DNA of 44,396 nucleotides from NCBI GenBank assembly GCA_046047615.1, contig JBJOHO010000003.1:1-44396 (forward strand). The letters are read 5' to 3'. Made by a program: the position numbers and the translations under genes. This document shows positions 15,989-24,337 of this stretch, in pieces (the stretch's first letter is position 1; the number at the start of each line of letters is the position of its first letter). Below the pieces are notes generated by a model that had not been told where the DNA came from, did not search any database, and was given only the letters and a program-made list of their open reading frames with translations. The DNA is from ZC4RG30 sp046047615 (GTDB taxonomy: Bacteria > Pseudomonadota > Gammaproteobacteria > Steroidobacterales > Steroidobacteraceae).

Positions 15989-17376
15989 CCGCCACCAAGC
16001 GCATCCCCGTCACCGTGCTGACCGGCTTCCTCGGCGCCGGCAAGACCACCCTGCTCAACCGCATCCTCTCGGAGAACCACGGCAAGCGCATCGCCGTCAT
16101 CGAGAACGAGTTCGGCGAAGTCGGCGTGGACCACCAGCTGGTGATCGGCGCCGAGGAAGAGATCTTCGAGACCAGCAACGGCTGCATCTGCTGCACGGTG
16201 CGCGGTGACCTGATCCGTGTGCTGAACCAGCTGCTCAAGCGCCGCGAGCGCTTCGACCACATCCTCATCGAGACCACCGGCATGGCCGATCCCGGCCCGG
16301 TGGCGCAGACCTTCTTTCTCGACGACGACCTGAAGGCCCAGTTCCAGATCGATGCCATCGTCACGCTGGTCGATGCGCGGCACTTCGAACAGCACCTGAA
16401 GGATCTGAAGGAGCCTGCCGTGCAGGTGGGCTTCGCCGACGTGGTGCTGCTGAACAAGACCGATCTGGTGGGCGAGGCCGACCTGGCGCGGATCGAGGCG
16501 GCCATCCGCGGCATCAACCGCAGCGCGCGCATCCTGCGCACGCAGCAGGCGGCAGCGCCCGTCGACGCCGTGCTGGGTCTGGGCGCCTTCGACCTCGAGC
16601 GCGCGCTGGCCGTCGACAAGGACTTCCTCGAGCCGCAGTACCCCTTCGAGTGGGCGGGCGCCTTCCTGCTGGACAAGGGCCGGCACATCCTGCGGGCTGC
16701 CGGGCCCCACGCCCATGAACACGGGCACGACCACGACCACAGTCATGACCATGACCACAATCATGGCCACAGCCACGACGCGCTGAAGATCGCCGTGCTG
16801 CCGCTGGCAGCGCCAACGGCCGAGGCACTCGCCGCTGCCATCGAGCCTGCGGTGCGGGTGTTTGCCGAGAAAGCCGTACCGACAGCCAGCGGCGACCACC
16901 TCGCACCCGGGTCGCAGCCGCTGGCGCTGGACATGCAGTGCCATGGGGGCCAGTACTGCCTCGACATCGCCGGGGCGGGCGCCTATGCCGTGTTCTGCGA
17001 ACATGCGCCGGCCGAGTTCGGGCTGCACTTCCCGGCACCCGCACAGGCCGAACGGGCCTTCGCCTCGCACCACCATGACAACGAGATCACCTCGATCGGC
17101 ATCAGCGACACGCGGGCGCTGGATGCGCGCAAGGTCAACGACTGGCTCTCCTACCTGCTGCAGAGCCGCGGCGAAGACATCCTGCGCATGAAGGGCGTCC
17201 TGAACCTGCGCGGCGATTCCCGCCGCTACGTCTTCCATGGCGTCCACATGATGTTCGACGGCCGGCCGGACCTGCCCTGGGGCGACACGCCGCGACGCAG
17301 CCAGCTGGTCTTCATCGGCCGCAAGCTGGACCGCCAGGAGCTGGAGGCCGGCTTCGCCTCCTGCCTGGCGACGTGA
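15985..17376 (+). CDS. COG0523 (CobW/P47K) G3E-family GTPase, metallochaperone-like, His-rich
   Basis: A 463-residue GTPase. The N-terminal G domain has Walker A TGFLGAGKTT, the metal-binding CxCC motif in NGCICCTVRGD, Walker B-like ILIETTGMADP, and the specificity loop NKTD. A His/Asp run of about 22 residues starts after AAGPHAHE (near residue 235), with a second short HHH cluster (ASHHHDNE) near residue 360. The CobW C-terminal domain (RALDARKVNDWLSYLLQ, then FHGVHMMFDG) closes the protein. Between the His run and that domain lie about 100 residues with several Cys and His, making it longer than the common 320-400 residue form. Family members deliver zinc or other metals to client enzymes. 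The true start is ATG 15985, overlapping the small-protein stop; its ribosome site is weak, so coupling is likely. Confidence 0.93.
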   Translation: MTATKRIPVTVLTGFLGAGKTTLLNRILSENHGKRIAVIENEFGEVGVDHQLVIGAEEEIFETSNGCICCTVRGDLIRVLNQLLKRRERFDHILIETTGMADPGPVAQTFFLDDDLKAQFQIDAIVTLVDARHFEQHLKDLKEPAVQVGFADVVLLNKTDLVGEADLARIEAAIRGINRSARILRTQQAAAPVDAVLGLGAFDLERALAVDKDFLEPQYPFEWAGAFLLDKGRHILRAAGPHAHEHGHDHDHSHDHDHNHGHSHDALKIAVLPLAAPTAEALAAAIEPAVRVFAEKAVPTASGDHLAPGSQPLALDMQCHGGQYCLDIAGAGAYAVFCEHAPAEFGLHFPAPAQAERAFASHHHDNEITSIGISDTRALDARKVNDWLSYLLQSRGEDILRMKGVLNLRGDSRRYVFHGVHMMFDGRPDLPWGDTPRRSQLVFIGRKLDRQELEAGFASCLAT

Positions 17377-18407
17377 GCCGCGCCGGCGCCACCTTGCTGG
17401 CGGGTGCCCAGGTCCCGCTGGAGGATTTTCCGGTCGACGTCGCCTGGTCGCCGGACAGCCGGCAGCTGGTCGTCGCAGGTGGCGAGGGGCGGCTGTACCG
17501 CGTCGATGCCGGGGACGGCAGCGCCGTCCTCATGGGCGAGCAGCCGCCCGGCCTGCTGTCGGTGGTCTGGCAGCCGGGGGGCAAGCTGCTGGCGACCGCC
17601 GGTCAGGACGGCGCCGTGCTGCGCTGGGACGCCACGACACCGGGCGCGGCGCCGCAGCGCCTGCATCGCGGCATGGGCTGGCCGGCCGGCCTGGCCTTCC
17701 AGCCGCGCGGCAAGGCGCTGGCCTTCGCGCTGGGCAAGCAGCTGCAGGTCCTCGACCTCGAGGGCCAGGTGCTTGCCAGCCTCGGGCCGCACGAGGTCGG
17801 GTTGACGCACCTGGTCTGGCGGTCGGTGGACGAGATCATCGCCGTCGGCAATGGCGCCCTGTTCACAGACCGGCTGGCCCCGCAGCCGGAAATCGCCCGC
17901 CACGTCCTCGAAGGCTCGCCCCTGTGCCTGGCCCTGAGCCCGGACGGCCGCGTGGCGGCCGCGGGCCTGCAGGACGGGCAGTTGCAGTTCCGCATGCTGG
18001 CCGCCGGCAAGCGCAGCCGCATGAGCGGCTATGACGGCAAGGTGCCGTTGCTGGCGTGGAGCGGCAACAGCCGCTACCTGGCCAGCACCTCCACCGGCAA
18101 TCCGGACATCGTCGTCTGGGATTTCGGCGGCAAAGGTCCTGAAGGCAGCGCGCCGATCGAACTGCGCCTGCACGCGGAGCGCGTCGAAGCGCTCGCCTTC
18201 CAGCCGGCGGGCAACCATCTGGTCTCCACGGGCCGCGACTGGCGCGTGGTCCTGTGGAAGCCCGGCCCGGGTGCACAGGCGGCGGAACCGCTGGACGTGC
18301 AACTGCTGGACGGGCCCGCAAGCCTGGCGCGCTGGTCTCCCGATGGGCGACAGGTGGCGATCGCCCAGGCCTCGGGTCGGCTGCGCGTCTTCAGTATCCG
18401 GTCGTGA
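17373..18407 (+). CDS. WD40-repeat beta-propeller protein
   Basis: A 344-residue protein made of WD40-like repeats. Examples are VDVAWSPDSRQLVVAGGEGR, VVWQPGGKLLATAGQDGAVL, LAWSGNSRYLASTSTGNPDI followed by VVWDF, and ALAFQPAGNHLVSTGRDW followed by VVLWK. About seven blades fit the length, and there is no signal peptide or catalytic domain, so it is a cytosolic interaction scaffold. The start is GTG 17373, overlapping the GTPase stop as GTGA. The coupling suggests it forms a complex with the COG0523 protein, perhaps docking the client. Its 3' end overlaps the opposing CheA-like gene by 17 bases. Confidence 0.9.
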   Translation: MSRAGATLLAGAQVPLEDFPVDVAWSPDSRQLVVAGGEGRLYRVDAGDGSAVLMGEQPPGLLSVVWQPGGKLLATAGQDGAVLRWDATTPGAAPQRLHRGMGWPAGLAFQPRGKALAFALGKQLQVLDLEGQVLASLGPHEVGLTHLVWRSVDEIIAVGNGALFTDRLAPQPEIARHVLEGSPLCLALSPDGRVAAAGLQDGQLQFRMLAAGKRSRMSGYDGKVPLLAWSGNSRYLASTSTGNPDIVVWDFGGKGPEGSAPIELRLHAERVEALAFQPAGNHLVSTGRDWRVVLWKPGPGAQAAEPLDVQLLDGPASLARWSPDGRQVAIAQASGRLRVFSIRS

Positions 18408-20217
18408 GGTGGCCGCTGTCGGACGCCGTGGTCACGATGGATCCACTGCGCTCGATGTCCCCTTCCGGTGGCAGCTGCACCCGGAAACGGGTGTAGATGC
18501 CCGGCTTGCTGGTGACGGTGATGCGGCCATCCATGCGCATCACCAGTTCGCGCAGGAACTCCAGCCCCAAACCGCGGCCCGGCACCTTGGCCATTCCCGT
18601 GGCGGCGAAGCCCGGACGGAAGATCAGCCCGGCGACGGTACGGGCGTCTGCGTTGGTCAGCGAATCGGCGGTGACCAGACCACGATCGACCGCCAGTTGG
18701 CCGATGAGCGCCACGTCCAGCCCGCGGCCATCATCGCGCACCGTCACTTCGATGCCCGCGCGGCCACGGTCGACACACTCCACCACGACAGCACCGACCG
18801 GCGGCTTGCCCACGGCGAGGCGGCTGTCCTGCGTCTCGATGCCGTGCTCTGCCGCGTTGCGCACCAACTCCTGCAGGATGTGCTCGATGTTGCGGCGATA
18901 GCCGAGTGGAATGGCCTCGAGATTCACGGCCGACAGGCGCGCCACCGCGCCGCCGCCCGCCGTGCTCTCCTCGAGCAGTGCAGCCAGCCGGCTGGCGTGC
19001 CGCGACGGCCAGGTGACCATCTCGATGGCCGCCGTCGTGGTCGTGCCGGACATGCCGCGAATTTCCGGCAGCGCGTCGGGGCCCAGAAGGGATTCGATCA
19101 CCGGTGCCAGCCCGGGTCGCGTCAGTTCGACTTCCACGGTAACCGGGGCAACGGGTTCGGCAACAAGCTCCGGTTCCGGCTCCGGTTCCGGCTCCGGTGC
19201 GACCTCGGGCTCAGGTCCAGCAGCGGGATCGAGGCCGGTGGTGGTGGCCTCTGGTCCAGTAGCCGCCACCGGCTCTGCCGGCTCTGCCGGCGGCACTGGC
19301 TCAAGGGTGGCCTCCAGCTCAGCGGTTGGCGCTGTGACAACCTCCGGCTCCGGCTCCGGCTCTGGTTCCGGCACCCCCTCGGAGGTCGGCGCGCCCATCG
19401 CGGGTGCCACGAAGTCACCGCGTTGGTCGGCCAAGCGGGCACAGGTCGTGATCTGGCAAAACAAGGCGTCGAGTTCCACCGCCACCGGCAGGAACTCATC
19501 CCCATCTGCGACCGCGGCATTGGCAATCCGTTGCAGCGACGACAGCACCTTCGCCGCGTGCGCGACGACGGGCTCCAGGGGCACACGGGAGGCGCGCTCC
19601 TGCACGAGCAGCACTTCGTCCTGCAGGCGCGACAGCTTGTCCCGGTAGGCGGCGTCGGCGCGGGCCGGCACGCGCAACAGCGACTGCAACAGCGTGATGG
19701 ACGAGAGTGCGTCGGCAAGGAAACCACGCAGTACCGCCGGCGAAGCCCGCAGCACGGCCAGCGCCAGCGCGTGGGCCTCGCGGGTGGATTCGGTGGCCCG
19801 CAGCAGTTGCAGGCGCGGTGTGACGTCGCGGATGCCCAGCAGCAGGGAGGCGCCGTCATCGGCGATGAAGGGCCGCAGCGTGATGTCGTAGAAGCGTGTC
19901 TGCCCCGCCGCCCGCATCGCAGCCGAGGCGGCACCCTCGATGGCGCGCAGCACCTCGGGGGCCTCGGACGGATCCTCCGTCAGGGCCTGCAGGTGCGTGA
20001 GCAGCGGGCGGCAGGCCTGGGGCGCGAGCAGCGGGCGCAGCACGTCGGCCAGCGGCGCGCCGACCAAGTCGTGGCGATCGCCGAGGCGTGCCGCCAGCGC
20101 CCTTGCGGACTCGGTGAACGCCGCGCGGATGCGCAGGTCAGGACCCACCAGCAACAGCGCGTCGTCCAGCCGTTCCAGCAGCCGCGTGGCCTCGATCAGA
20201 TGGGGATTGCGCTTCAT
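18391..20217 (-). CDS. PAS-type sensor with CheA-like HATPase domain, no obvious phospho-His
   Basis: A 608-residue protein. Residues 1-150 look like a PAS/PAC sensor (ALLLVGPDLRIRAAF, ending ITLRPFIADDGAS and LLGIRDVT). Residues 165-260 are helical and recall a histidine phosphotransfer bundle, but no H-box or HTLKG-like motif is visible. Residues 280-370 are a Pro/Glu-rich linker with two PEPEPEPEPE-type runs. The C-terminal ATPase has the N-box LQELVRNAAEHGIE (448-461), DDGRG (about 498) and GRGLGL (about 550), with CheA-style IFRPGFA just before the last. The ATG overlaps the stop of the Ser/Thr kinase gene as ATGA, so the two are made together. Whether it phosphorylates anything is open; it may signal by nucleotide-dependent binding. 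Confidence 0.82.
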   Translation of the reverse strand: MKRNPHLIEATRLLERLDDALLLVGPDLRIRAAFTESARALAARLGDRHDLVGAPLADVLRPLLAPQACRPLLTHLQALTEDPSEAPEVLRAIEGAASAAMRAAGQTRFYDITLRPFIADDGASLLLGIRDVTPRLQLLRATESTREAHALALAVLRASPAVLRGFLADALSSITLLQSLLRVPARADAAYRDKLSRLQDEVLLVQERASRVPLEPVVAHAAKVLSSLQRIANAAVADGDEFLPVAVELDALFCQITTCARLADQRGDFVAPAMGAPTSEGVPEPEPEPEPEVVTAPTAELEATLEPVPPAEPAEPVAATGPEATTTGLDPAAGPEPEVAPEPEPEPEPELVAEPVAPVTVEVELTRPGLAPVIESLLGPDALPEIRGMSGTTTTAAIEMVTWPSRHASRLAALLEESTAGGGAVARLSAVNLEAIPLGYRRNIEHILQELVRNAAEHGIETQDSRLAVGKPPVGAVVVECVDRGRAGIEVTVRDDGRGLDVALIGQLAVDRGLVTADSLTNADARTVAGLIFRPGFAATGMAKVPGRGLGLEFLRELVMRMDGRITVTSKPGIYTRFRVQLPPEGDIERSGSIVTTASDSGHLTTGY

Positions 20218-21452
20218 GCCGCCACCGGCAGCGCCAGCAGAGGATCGGCCAGCAGGGCCTGCATCGATCCGTAGCGGTCCGCAGCATCCTTGGCCAGCAG
20301 CCGGTCGAGCAGGGGTTGCAGTTCCGCGTGTTCAGGTGGCAGCACGGGCAGGGGGTCTTCCACGTGGCGCCGCAGGACCTCGAGGGCCGTGGCCCCGACA
20401 TACGGGCGCTGGCCGGTCAGCATCTCGTGGAGGATCACGCCCACGCTGTAGATGTCGGAACGCGCGTCCACTGCGCCGGCCTGGGCCTGTTCAGGGCTCA
20501 TGTAGTAGGGCGATCCGCGCAACACGCCGGCGCCGGTGGGCTCAAGGCTGTCCTGGCAGCTGCGGGCGAGCCCGAAATCGATGAGGACGACCTGCGCGTT
20601 CTCGCGCAGCATGATGTTGGCGGGCTTCACATCCCGGTGCACCACGCCGGCCTCATGGACGACGGCTAGTGAGGCGGCGATGCGTCGCAGGTAGACGAGC
20701 GACTGCCGCGGCGAAAGCGGGTTGGTGAGCCGCGTCCGCAAGTCGCCGCAGGGGAAATATTCCATCGCCATGAATTCCCGACCGTCGTGGATGCCGTAGT
20801 CGTACAGGTCGACCACGGCCGGGTGGCGCAGCGCGCCGACCACGGCGTATTCGGCGGCGAACTGTCCGGCCCCGGATTCGGTGAAGCGGCTGACCTTGAG
20901 CGCGACGTTGCGTCCCATCGCTTCGCTGGCGGCCAGATAGACGGTCGCGCGCATCGACTCGCCCAGCTTCTGCAGCAGGGTGTAGCGCGGCACGAGTTCG
21001 CGCGGCAGACCCGCCAGCAGCGTGCCGGCCGATGGCCGCGAGCCCTGCACCGGCGCGGCAGGCCGGGCCTGCAGGCAGCGCCCGATGGCCTCACGCAGCA
21101 GGGCCGGGGCGAGCGCATCGTGCGGGAGGTAGTCTGCCGCGCCCAGGCGCAGCGCCTGCACGGCCGTCAGTTCGTTGCCGTCCGCCGCCAGCACGAGCAA
21201 GGGCGGCCGCTGCGCGGCACCCGGCAGCGCACGCAGCCAAGGCATGCCCGGCAGCCCTTGCGGTGCCGCTGCGAAATCAAGCATGGCGACCAGCAGATCA
21301 TGGTCTTCCAGCAGCGCCTCGGCGCGACAGCCGGCAAAGGCGGCAGCGTCCAGGCAAGCCAACGACAGGTCGAGGCCGGCGGCCTCGCACTGCTCCAGCA
21401 GCCCAGGGACGGTCGAGGCATCTTGAGTGATCAGCAGGACGCGGACTGTCAC
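20214..21452 (-). CDS. receiver-like domain fused to Hanks-type Ser/Thr protein kinase
   Basis: A protein of about 412 residues. The first 125 residues resemble a response-regulator receiver: VRVLLITQDAS, DLLVAMLDFAA holding the would-be phospho-Asp, and LGAADYLPHDAL, where the usual Lys (LPKD) is His. The rest is a kinase domain: a poor Gly loop (LGESMRATVYLA), the ATP Lys in NVALKVSRF, the catalytic loop HRDVKPANIML, DFGLAR and SPYYMSPEQ, all intact. So the kinase should be active, while the receiver is probably a pseudo-receiver. There is no transmembrane segment or extracellular sensor, unlike PknB types. GTG 21452 is preferred because the receiver strand starts there; a GTG at 21506 would add 18 residues. 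It is coupled to the CheA-like gene. Confidence 0.88.
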   Translation of the reverse strand: MTVRVLLITQDASTVPGLLEQCEAAGLDLSLACLDAAAFAGCRAEALLEDHDLLVAMLDFAAAPQGLPGMPWLRALPGAAQRPPLLVLAADGNELTAVQALRLGAADYLPHDALAPALLREAIGRCLQARPAAPVQGSRPSAGTLLAGLPRELVPRYTLLQKLGESMRATVYLAASEAMGRNVALKVSRFTESGAGQFAAEYAVVGALRHPAVVDLYDYGIHDGREFMAMEYFPCGDLRTRLTNPLSPRQSLVYLRRIAASLAVVHEAGVVHRDVKPANIMLRENAQVVLIDFGLARSCQDSLEPTGAGVLRGSPYYMSPEQAQAGAVDARSDIYSVGVILHEMLTGQRPYVGATALEVLRRHVEDPLPVLPPEHAELQPLLDRLLAKDAADRYGSMQALLADPLLALPVAA

Positions 21453-21570
21453 GACGGAAAGGCCCTTTGCGGCGGGAGTCTGGGTATGCAACCTTGCAGC
21501 GTCCACCCCGGTGGTTCATGCGAGCCGTTCACGGAACCACCAAGTCGTCTGTGTCGAGGAGAATGCCATT

Positions 21571-22062
21571 ATGTCCGAGCCGGCCGCCGTCGTGGTGCGT
21601 CTTGCCCACGAGGCAGACGTTCCCGCCCTCCATGCCCTGATCGGCGAGTTGGCCGAATACGAACGACTGCAGGAGCAGTTCGTCGGCCAGGCCGGGCAGC
21701 TGGGCGAGCACCTGTTTGGCCAGCCGCGGCGCGCACATGCGCTGGTGGCCGATCATGACGGACAGGTTGTCGGTTTTGCCCTGTACTTTTTCAACTACTC
21801 CACGTTCCTGTGCCGTCCCGGTCTGTACCTTGAAGACCTGTACGTGCAGCCGGCCTGGCGGCGTCACGGCATCGGCCGGTCGCTGCTGCAGGCCCTGGCA
21901 CGCGAAGCCTTGGCGCAGGGCTGCGGTCGCATGGAATGGTCGGTGCTGGACTGGAATGCGCCGTCGATCGCCTTCTACCGTGCCTTGGGCGCGAGGCCGA
22001 TGGACGAGTGGACCACCTTCCGCCTGACGGGCGACGCGCTCAATCGCCTCGGCTCAGGCTGA
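21571..22062 (+). CDS. GNAT-family N-acetyltransferase (spermidine/diamine acetyltransferase-like)
   Basis: A 163-residue acetyltransferase. The order is an N-terminal VVRLAHEADVPALHALIGEL, then ALYFFNYSTFLCRPGLYLED, the acetyl-CoA pyrophosphate loop QPAWRRHGIGRSLL and the C-terminal NAPSIAFYRALGARPMDEW. The FFNYSTF and GLYLEDLYV phrases are typical of the SSAT-like branch, which acetylates polyamines, thialysine or related amines using acetyl-CoA. CGAGGAG lies upstream of the ATG. It is divergent from the kinase pair and overlaps gspB by 23 bases at the 3' end. Confidence 0.92.
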   Translation: MSEPAAVVVRLAHEADVPALHALIGELAEYERLQEQFVGQAGQLGEHLFGQPRRAHALVADHDGQVVGFALYFFNYSTFLCRPGLYLEDLYVQPAWRRHGIGRSLLQALAREALAQGCGRMEWSVLDWNAPSIAFYRALGARPMDEWTTFRLTGDALNRLGSG

Positions 22063-22693
22063 ATTGGCGGCCGCGCCACGCCAGCACCAGCCCTGACTCG
22101 GTGATTCGCTCGACGCGCACGCCCTCCGGCGTGGACTCCCCTTCGCGCAGGCGCTGGCCATTGAGCATGACCACCCGCTGCGTGGCCTGGTCTGCGTAGA
22201 TGTGCAGGTTGACCTGCAAGGCGGGGATGCCGGCACCGCCGGCATTGCCCTGCTCGACCGTGGGCAGGCCCTGCTCAACCACGCGATCCAGTGCCGGCAG
22301 GGCCGACAGCGGCGCCGCCACGGCGGCTGCCGGCGCCGCTCCGCTGGCAATCCGCAGGCCTTCGACCGCCGGCGCGAAATCCGCGTCATATTCAAACCGC
22401 GGCGGGGGTTCGCCGGCGGCTTCCGTGGGAGAGGGTGCTGCGGGTGCCGCGGCCACCGGCGACATCACGGCTGCTGGCGTGGGCGCTGTGGCGGCGGGCG
22501 TGACCGGCGTTGCTGGCCGCCACAGCAACCAGGCGAGCAGGCCCAGGTTCAGCAGCAGGACGCCAGCCAGCGCCACTGCCCACCACGGCAGGCCTTGGCG
22601 CGCGGCCGTCACGCGGGCCGGGGGCAGCCCGGTGCCGCCGTGACCCTGGCGCTCCTGCTCAGACTTGCGCAAGGCATCGAGGATCAGCGACAT
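22040..22693 (-). CDS. gspB: general secretion pathway protein GspB
   Basis: A 217-residue inner-membrane protein. It starts with the diagnostic MSLILDALRKSEQERQ, has a single transmembrane helix (about residues 36-58), an Ala/Pro/Thr-rich periplasmic linker, and the C-terminal T2SSB domain with LQVNLHIYADQ, RVVMLNGQ and GVRVERITESG. GspB partners with the GspA ATPase to bring the type II secretin through the peptidoglycan. Its ATG shares one base with the gspA stop (TGATG), so the two are coupled. No secretin or other gsp gene is in the window. Confidence 0.92.
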   Translation of the reverse strand: MSLILDALRKSEQERQGHGGTGLPPARVTAARQGLPWWAVALAGVLLLNLGLLAWLLWRPATPVTPAATAPTPAAVMSPVAAAPAAPSPTEAAGEPPPRFEYDADFAPAVEGLRIASGAAPAAAVAAPLSALPALDRVVEQGLPTVEQGNAGGAGIPALQVNLHIYADQATQRVVMLNGQRLREGESTPEGVRVERITESGLVLAWRGRQFSLSRGD

Positions 22694-24309
22694 CAGGGGG
22701 CTCCGGCGCGGCGCAGCGAAGGACGGTCAGCGGGACCGTACACGGCATCCAGCAGCAGCGCGGTCTGCACGCCCGCGATACCGTCAGCCTGCAGCCCGTG
22801 TGCGGCCTGGAACCGCCGCAGGACGTCCTGCAGTGCCTCGTCAAAGTTGTCGCTGCCGGTGGGCAGGCTGGGCTCGAAGCGCGCCAGCTTGCGGCGCAGC
22901 ATGCGCACGGTGTCGCCGCCGGCGCCGAGCGCGAGCGGGCGCGTGTCCGGGTCATCGGGCGACCACAGCAGCAGGAAGGCGCCACGCCATTCCTGCTCCA
23001 GTTGCGCGCGCGGCACCTGCCACGCGCGCTCACCGATCCACAGCGTGACCGTGTCGGGTCCGATGCCGGCCAGCACGACATGATGTGCTGCCGCCGCATC
23101 GCCGAGCACCAGCACGGCGGGCCGGTCGAAACGCGCGAGCAGTGCGAGGTCGCCGTCGGCCACGTGGCACTCCAGTCCCTGCCGCACGGCCTGGGTGCAG
23201 GCGTCCTCGCTGCCGATCGCGAAACGCGCCCCCCAGAGCGAGAACAGTCGTGACCACGCCGCATCGATACCCGTGTCCGCGGCAGGGGCCCGCAGCAGGG
23301 ACCCCAGCGGCGGCTGCAGATCGGTGGCGAACGCAACCGGCGCTGCGCCTGGCGCCTCGGCCGTTGCCGCCGGCGCAGCCTCCGGCACGGGCGCGGTGGC
23401 GCGCTCCGCCATGAGCCGCCAACCCAGCAGCCCCGCCCCGGCCAGGACGACGACACTGCCTGCAGCGAGGGCCCAAGGCATCCAGTGCGGCAGCAGACGC
23501 CGCCCTTGCACCTCGCCGGCCGCCTGACGCACCAGCGCGGTGTCCACGCCATGCCGGTCCCGGGCGTAGGCGCCGAGCAGGGCGCGGTCAGCGATGATGT
23601 TCACCAGCCTGGGCACGCCGCCGCTGCGGCGGTGCAATTCCGCCAACGCCCCGTCCGTGAACAGTTCCGTGGCGGCCCCCGCCACCCGCAGCCGGTGGCG
23701 CACGTAGGCGGCGGTTTCCTCGCGCGTCAGCGGCACCAGGTGGTAGCGGCCGGTGATGCGCTGCGCCAGTTGGCGCAGGTCGTGGCGTGCCAGCAGATCG
23801 CGCAGTTCCGGCTGGCCGACCAGCAGGATCTGCAGCAGCTTGCGCGTCTCGGTTTCGATGTTGGTCAGCAGGCGCACCTGCTCCAGCACCTCAGGCAACA
23901 GGTTTTGCGCCTCGTCCACCACCAGCACCACGCGGCGCCCGGCAGCATGTGCCTTGAGCAGGTGGCTGCCAAGGATGTCGACCAGGTGCTTCAGGCTGCC
24001 GGTCGAGCTGTCTGCGGTGACCAGTCCCAGTTCCTCGCAGATGGACAGCAGGAACTCGGCGGGCGTCTGCCGCGGGTTGAGGATCAGCGCGATCTCGGTG
24101 CCGGCGGGCGCGCGCGTCAGCAGCGAGCGCACCACCGTGGTCTTGCCGGTGCCGACCTCGCCGGTCAGCTGGATGAAACCGCCGGCCTGTTCGAGCCCAT
24201 AGACCAGATGCGCCAGCGCCTCCGTATGCCGCGCACCCAGGAACAGGTAACGCGGATCCGGCGTGATGGCAAAGGGCGTTTCGGCCAGGCCGTGGAAGGC
24301 AAGGTACAT
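22693..24309 (-). CDS. gspA: GspA/ExeA-type AAA ATPase with peptidoglycan-binding domain
   Basis: A 538-residue ExeA-like protein. The cytosolic ATPase has Walker A TGEVGTGKTTV and Walker B VVLVVDEAQNL, then GQPELRDLLAR and the ITGRYHL sensor region. A transmembrane helix follows at about residues 283-303 (ALAAGSVVVLAGAGLLGW). The periplasmic part includes a peptidase C39-like segment around AAAAHHVVLAGIGPD, without an obvious catalytic Cys, and ends in a PG_binding_1 repeat (LRRFQAAHGLQADGIAGVQT). It powers or directs secretin assembly across the cell wall with GspB. The start of MYLAFHGLAETPFAITPDP is the family start. The DUF4399 gene ends 28 bases upstream. Confidence 0.93.
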   Translation of the reverse strand: MYLAFHGLAETPFAITPDPRYLFLGARHTEALAHLVYGLEQAGGFIQLTGEVGTGKTTVVRSLLTRAPAGTEIALILNPRQTPAEFLLSICEELGLVTADSSTGSLKHLVDILGSHLLKAHAAGRRVVLVVDEAQNLLPEVLEQVRLLTNIETETRKLLQILLVGQPELRDLLARHDLRQLAQRITGRYHLVPLTREETAAYVRHRLRVAGAATELFTDGALAELHRRSGGVPRLVNIIADRALLGAYARDRHGVDTALVRQAAGEVQGRRLLPHWMPWALAAGSVVVLAGAGLLGWRLMAERATAPVPEAAPAATAEAPGAAPVAFATDLQPPLGSLLRAPAADTGIDAAWSRLFSLWGARFAIGSEDACTQAVRQGLECHVADGDLALLARFDRPAVLVLGDAAAAHHVVLAGIGPDTVTLWIGERAWQVPRAQLEQEWRGAFLLLWSPDDPDTRPLALGAGGDTVRMLRRKLARFEPSLPTGSDNFDEALQDVLRRFQAAHGLQADGIAGVQTALLLDAVYGPADRPSLRRAGAP

Positions 24310-24337
24310 CGTGCGGCCTGGTCGCAGCGCCTGGAGC

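Noticed and set aside
15625..17247. A 540-codon minus-strand open frame opposite the COG0523 gene with Val/Met-rich repeats.
   Set aside because: The repeats are the reverse complement of the His/Asp codons in the GTPase; there is no independent domain.
19160..19380. Repeated GGCTCCGGTTCCGG-like units suggesting a tandem repeat or CRISPR.
   Set aside because: They are codons of Pro-Glu runs in the linker of the CheA-like protein; no unique spacers or regular repeat length.
18031..20274. A 747-codon plus-strand open frame opposite the CheA-like gene.
   Set aside because: The sequence is rich in His, Gln and Arg with no domain, and the opposite strand holds clear PAS and HATPase motifs. It is an antisense shadow.
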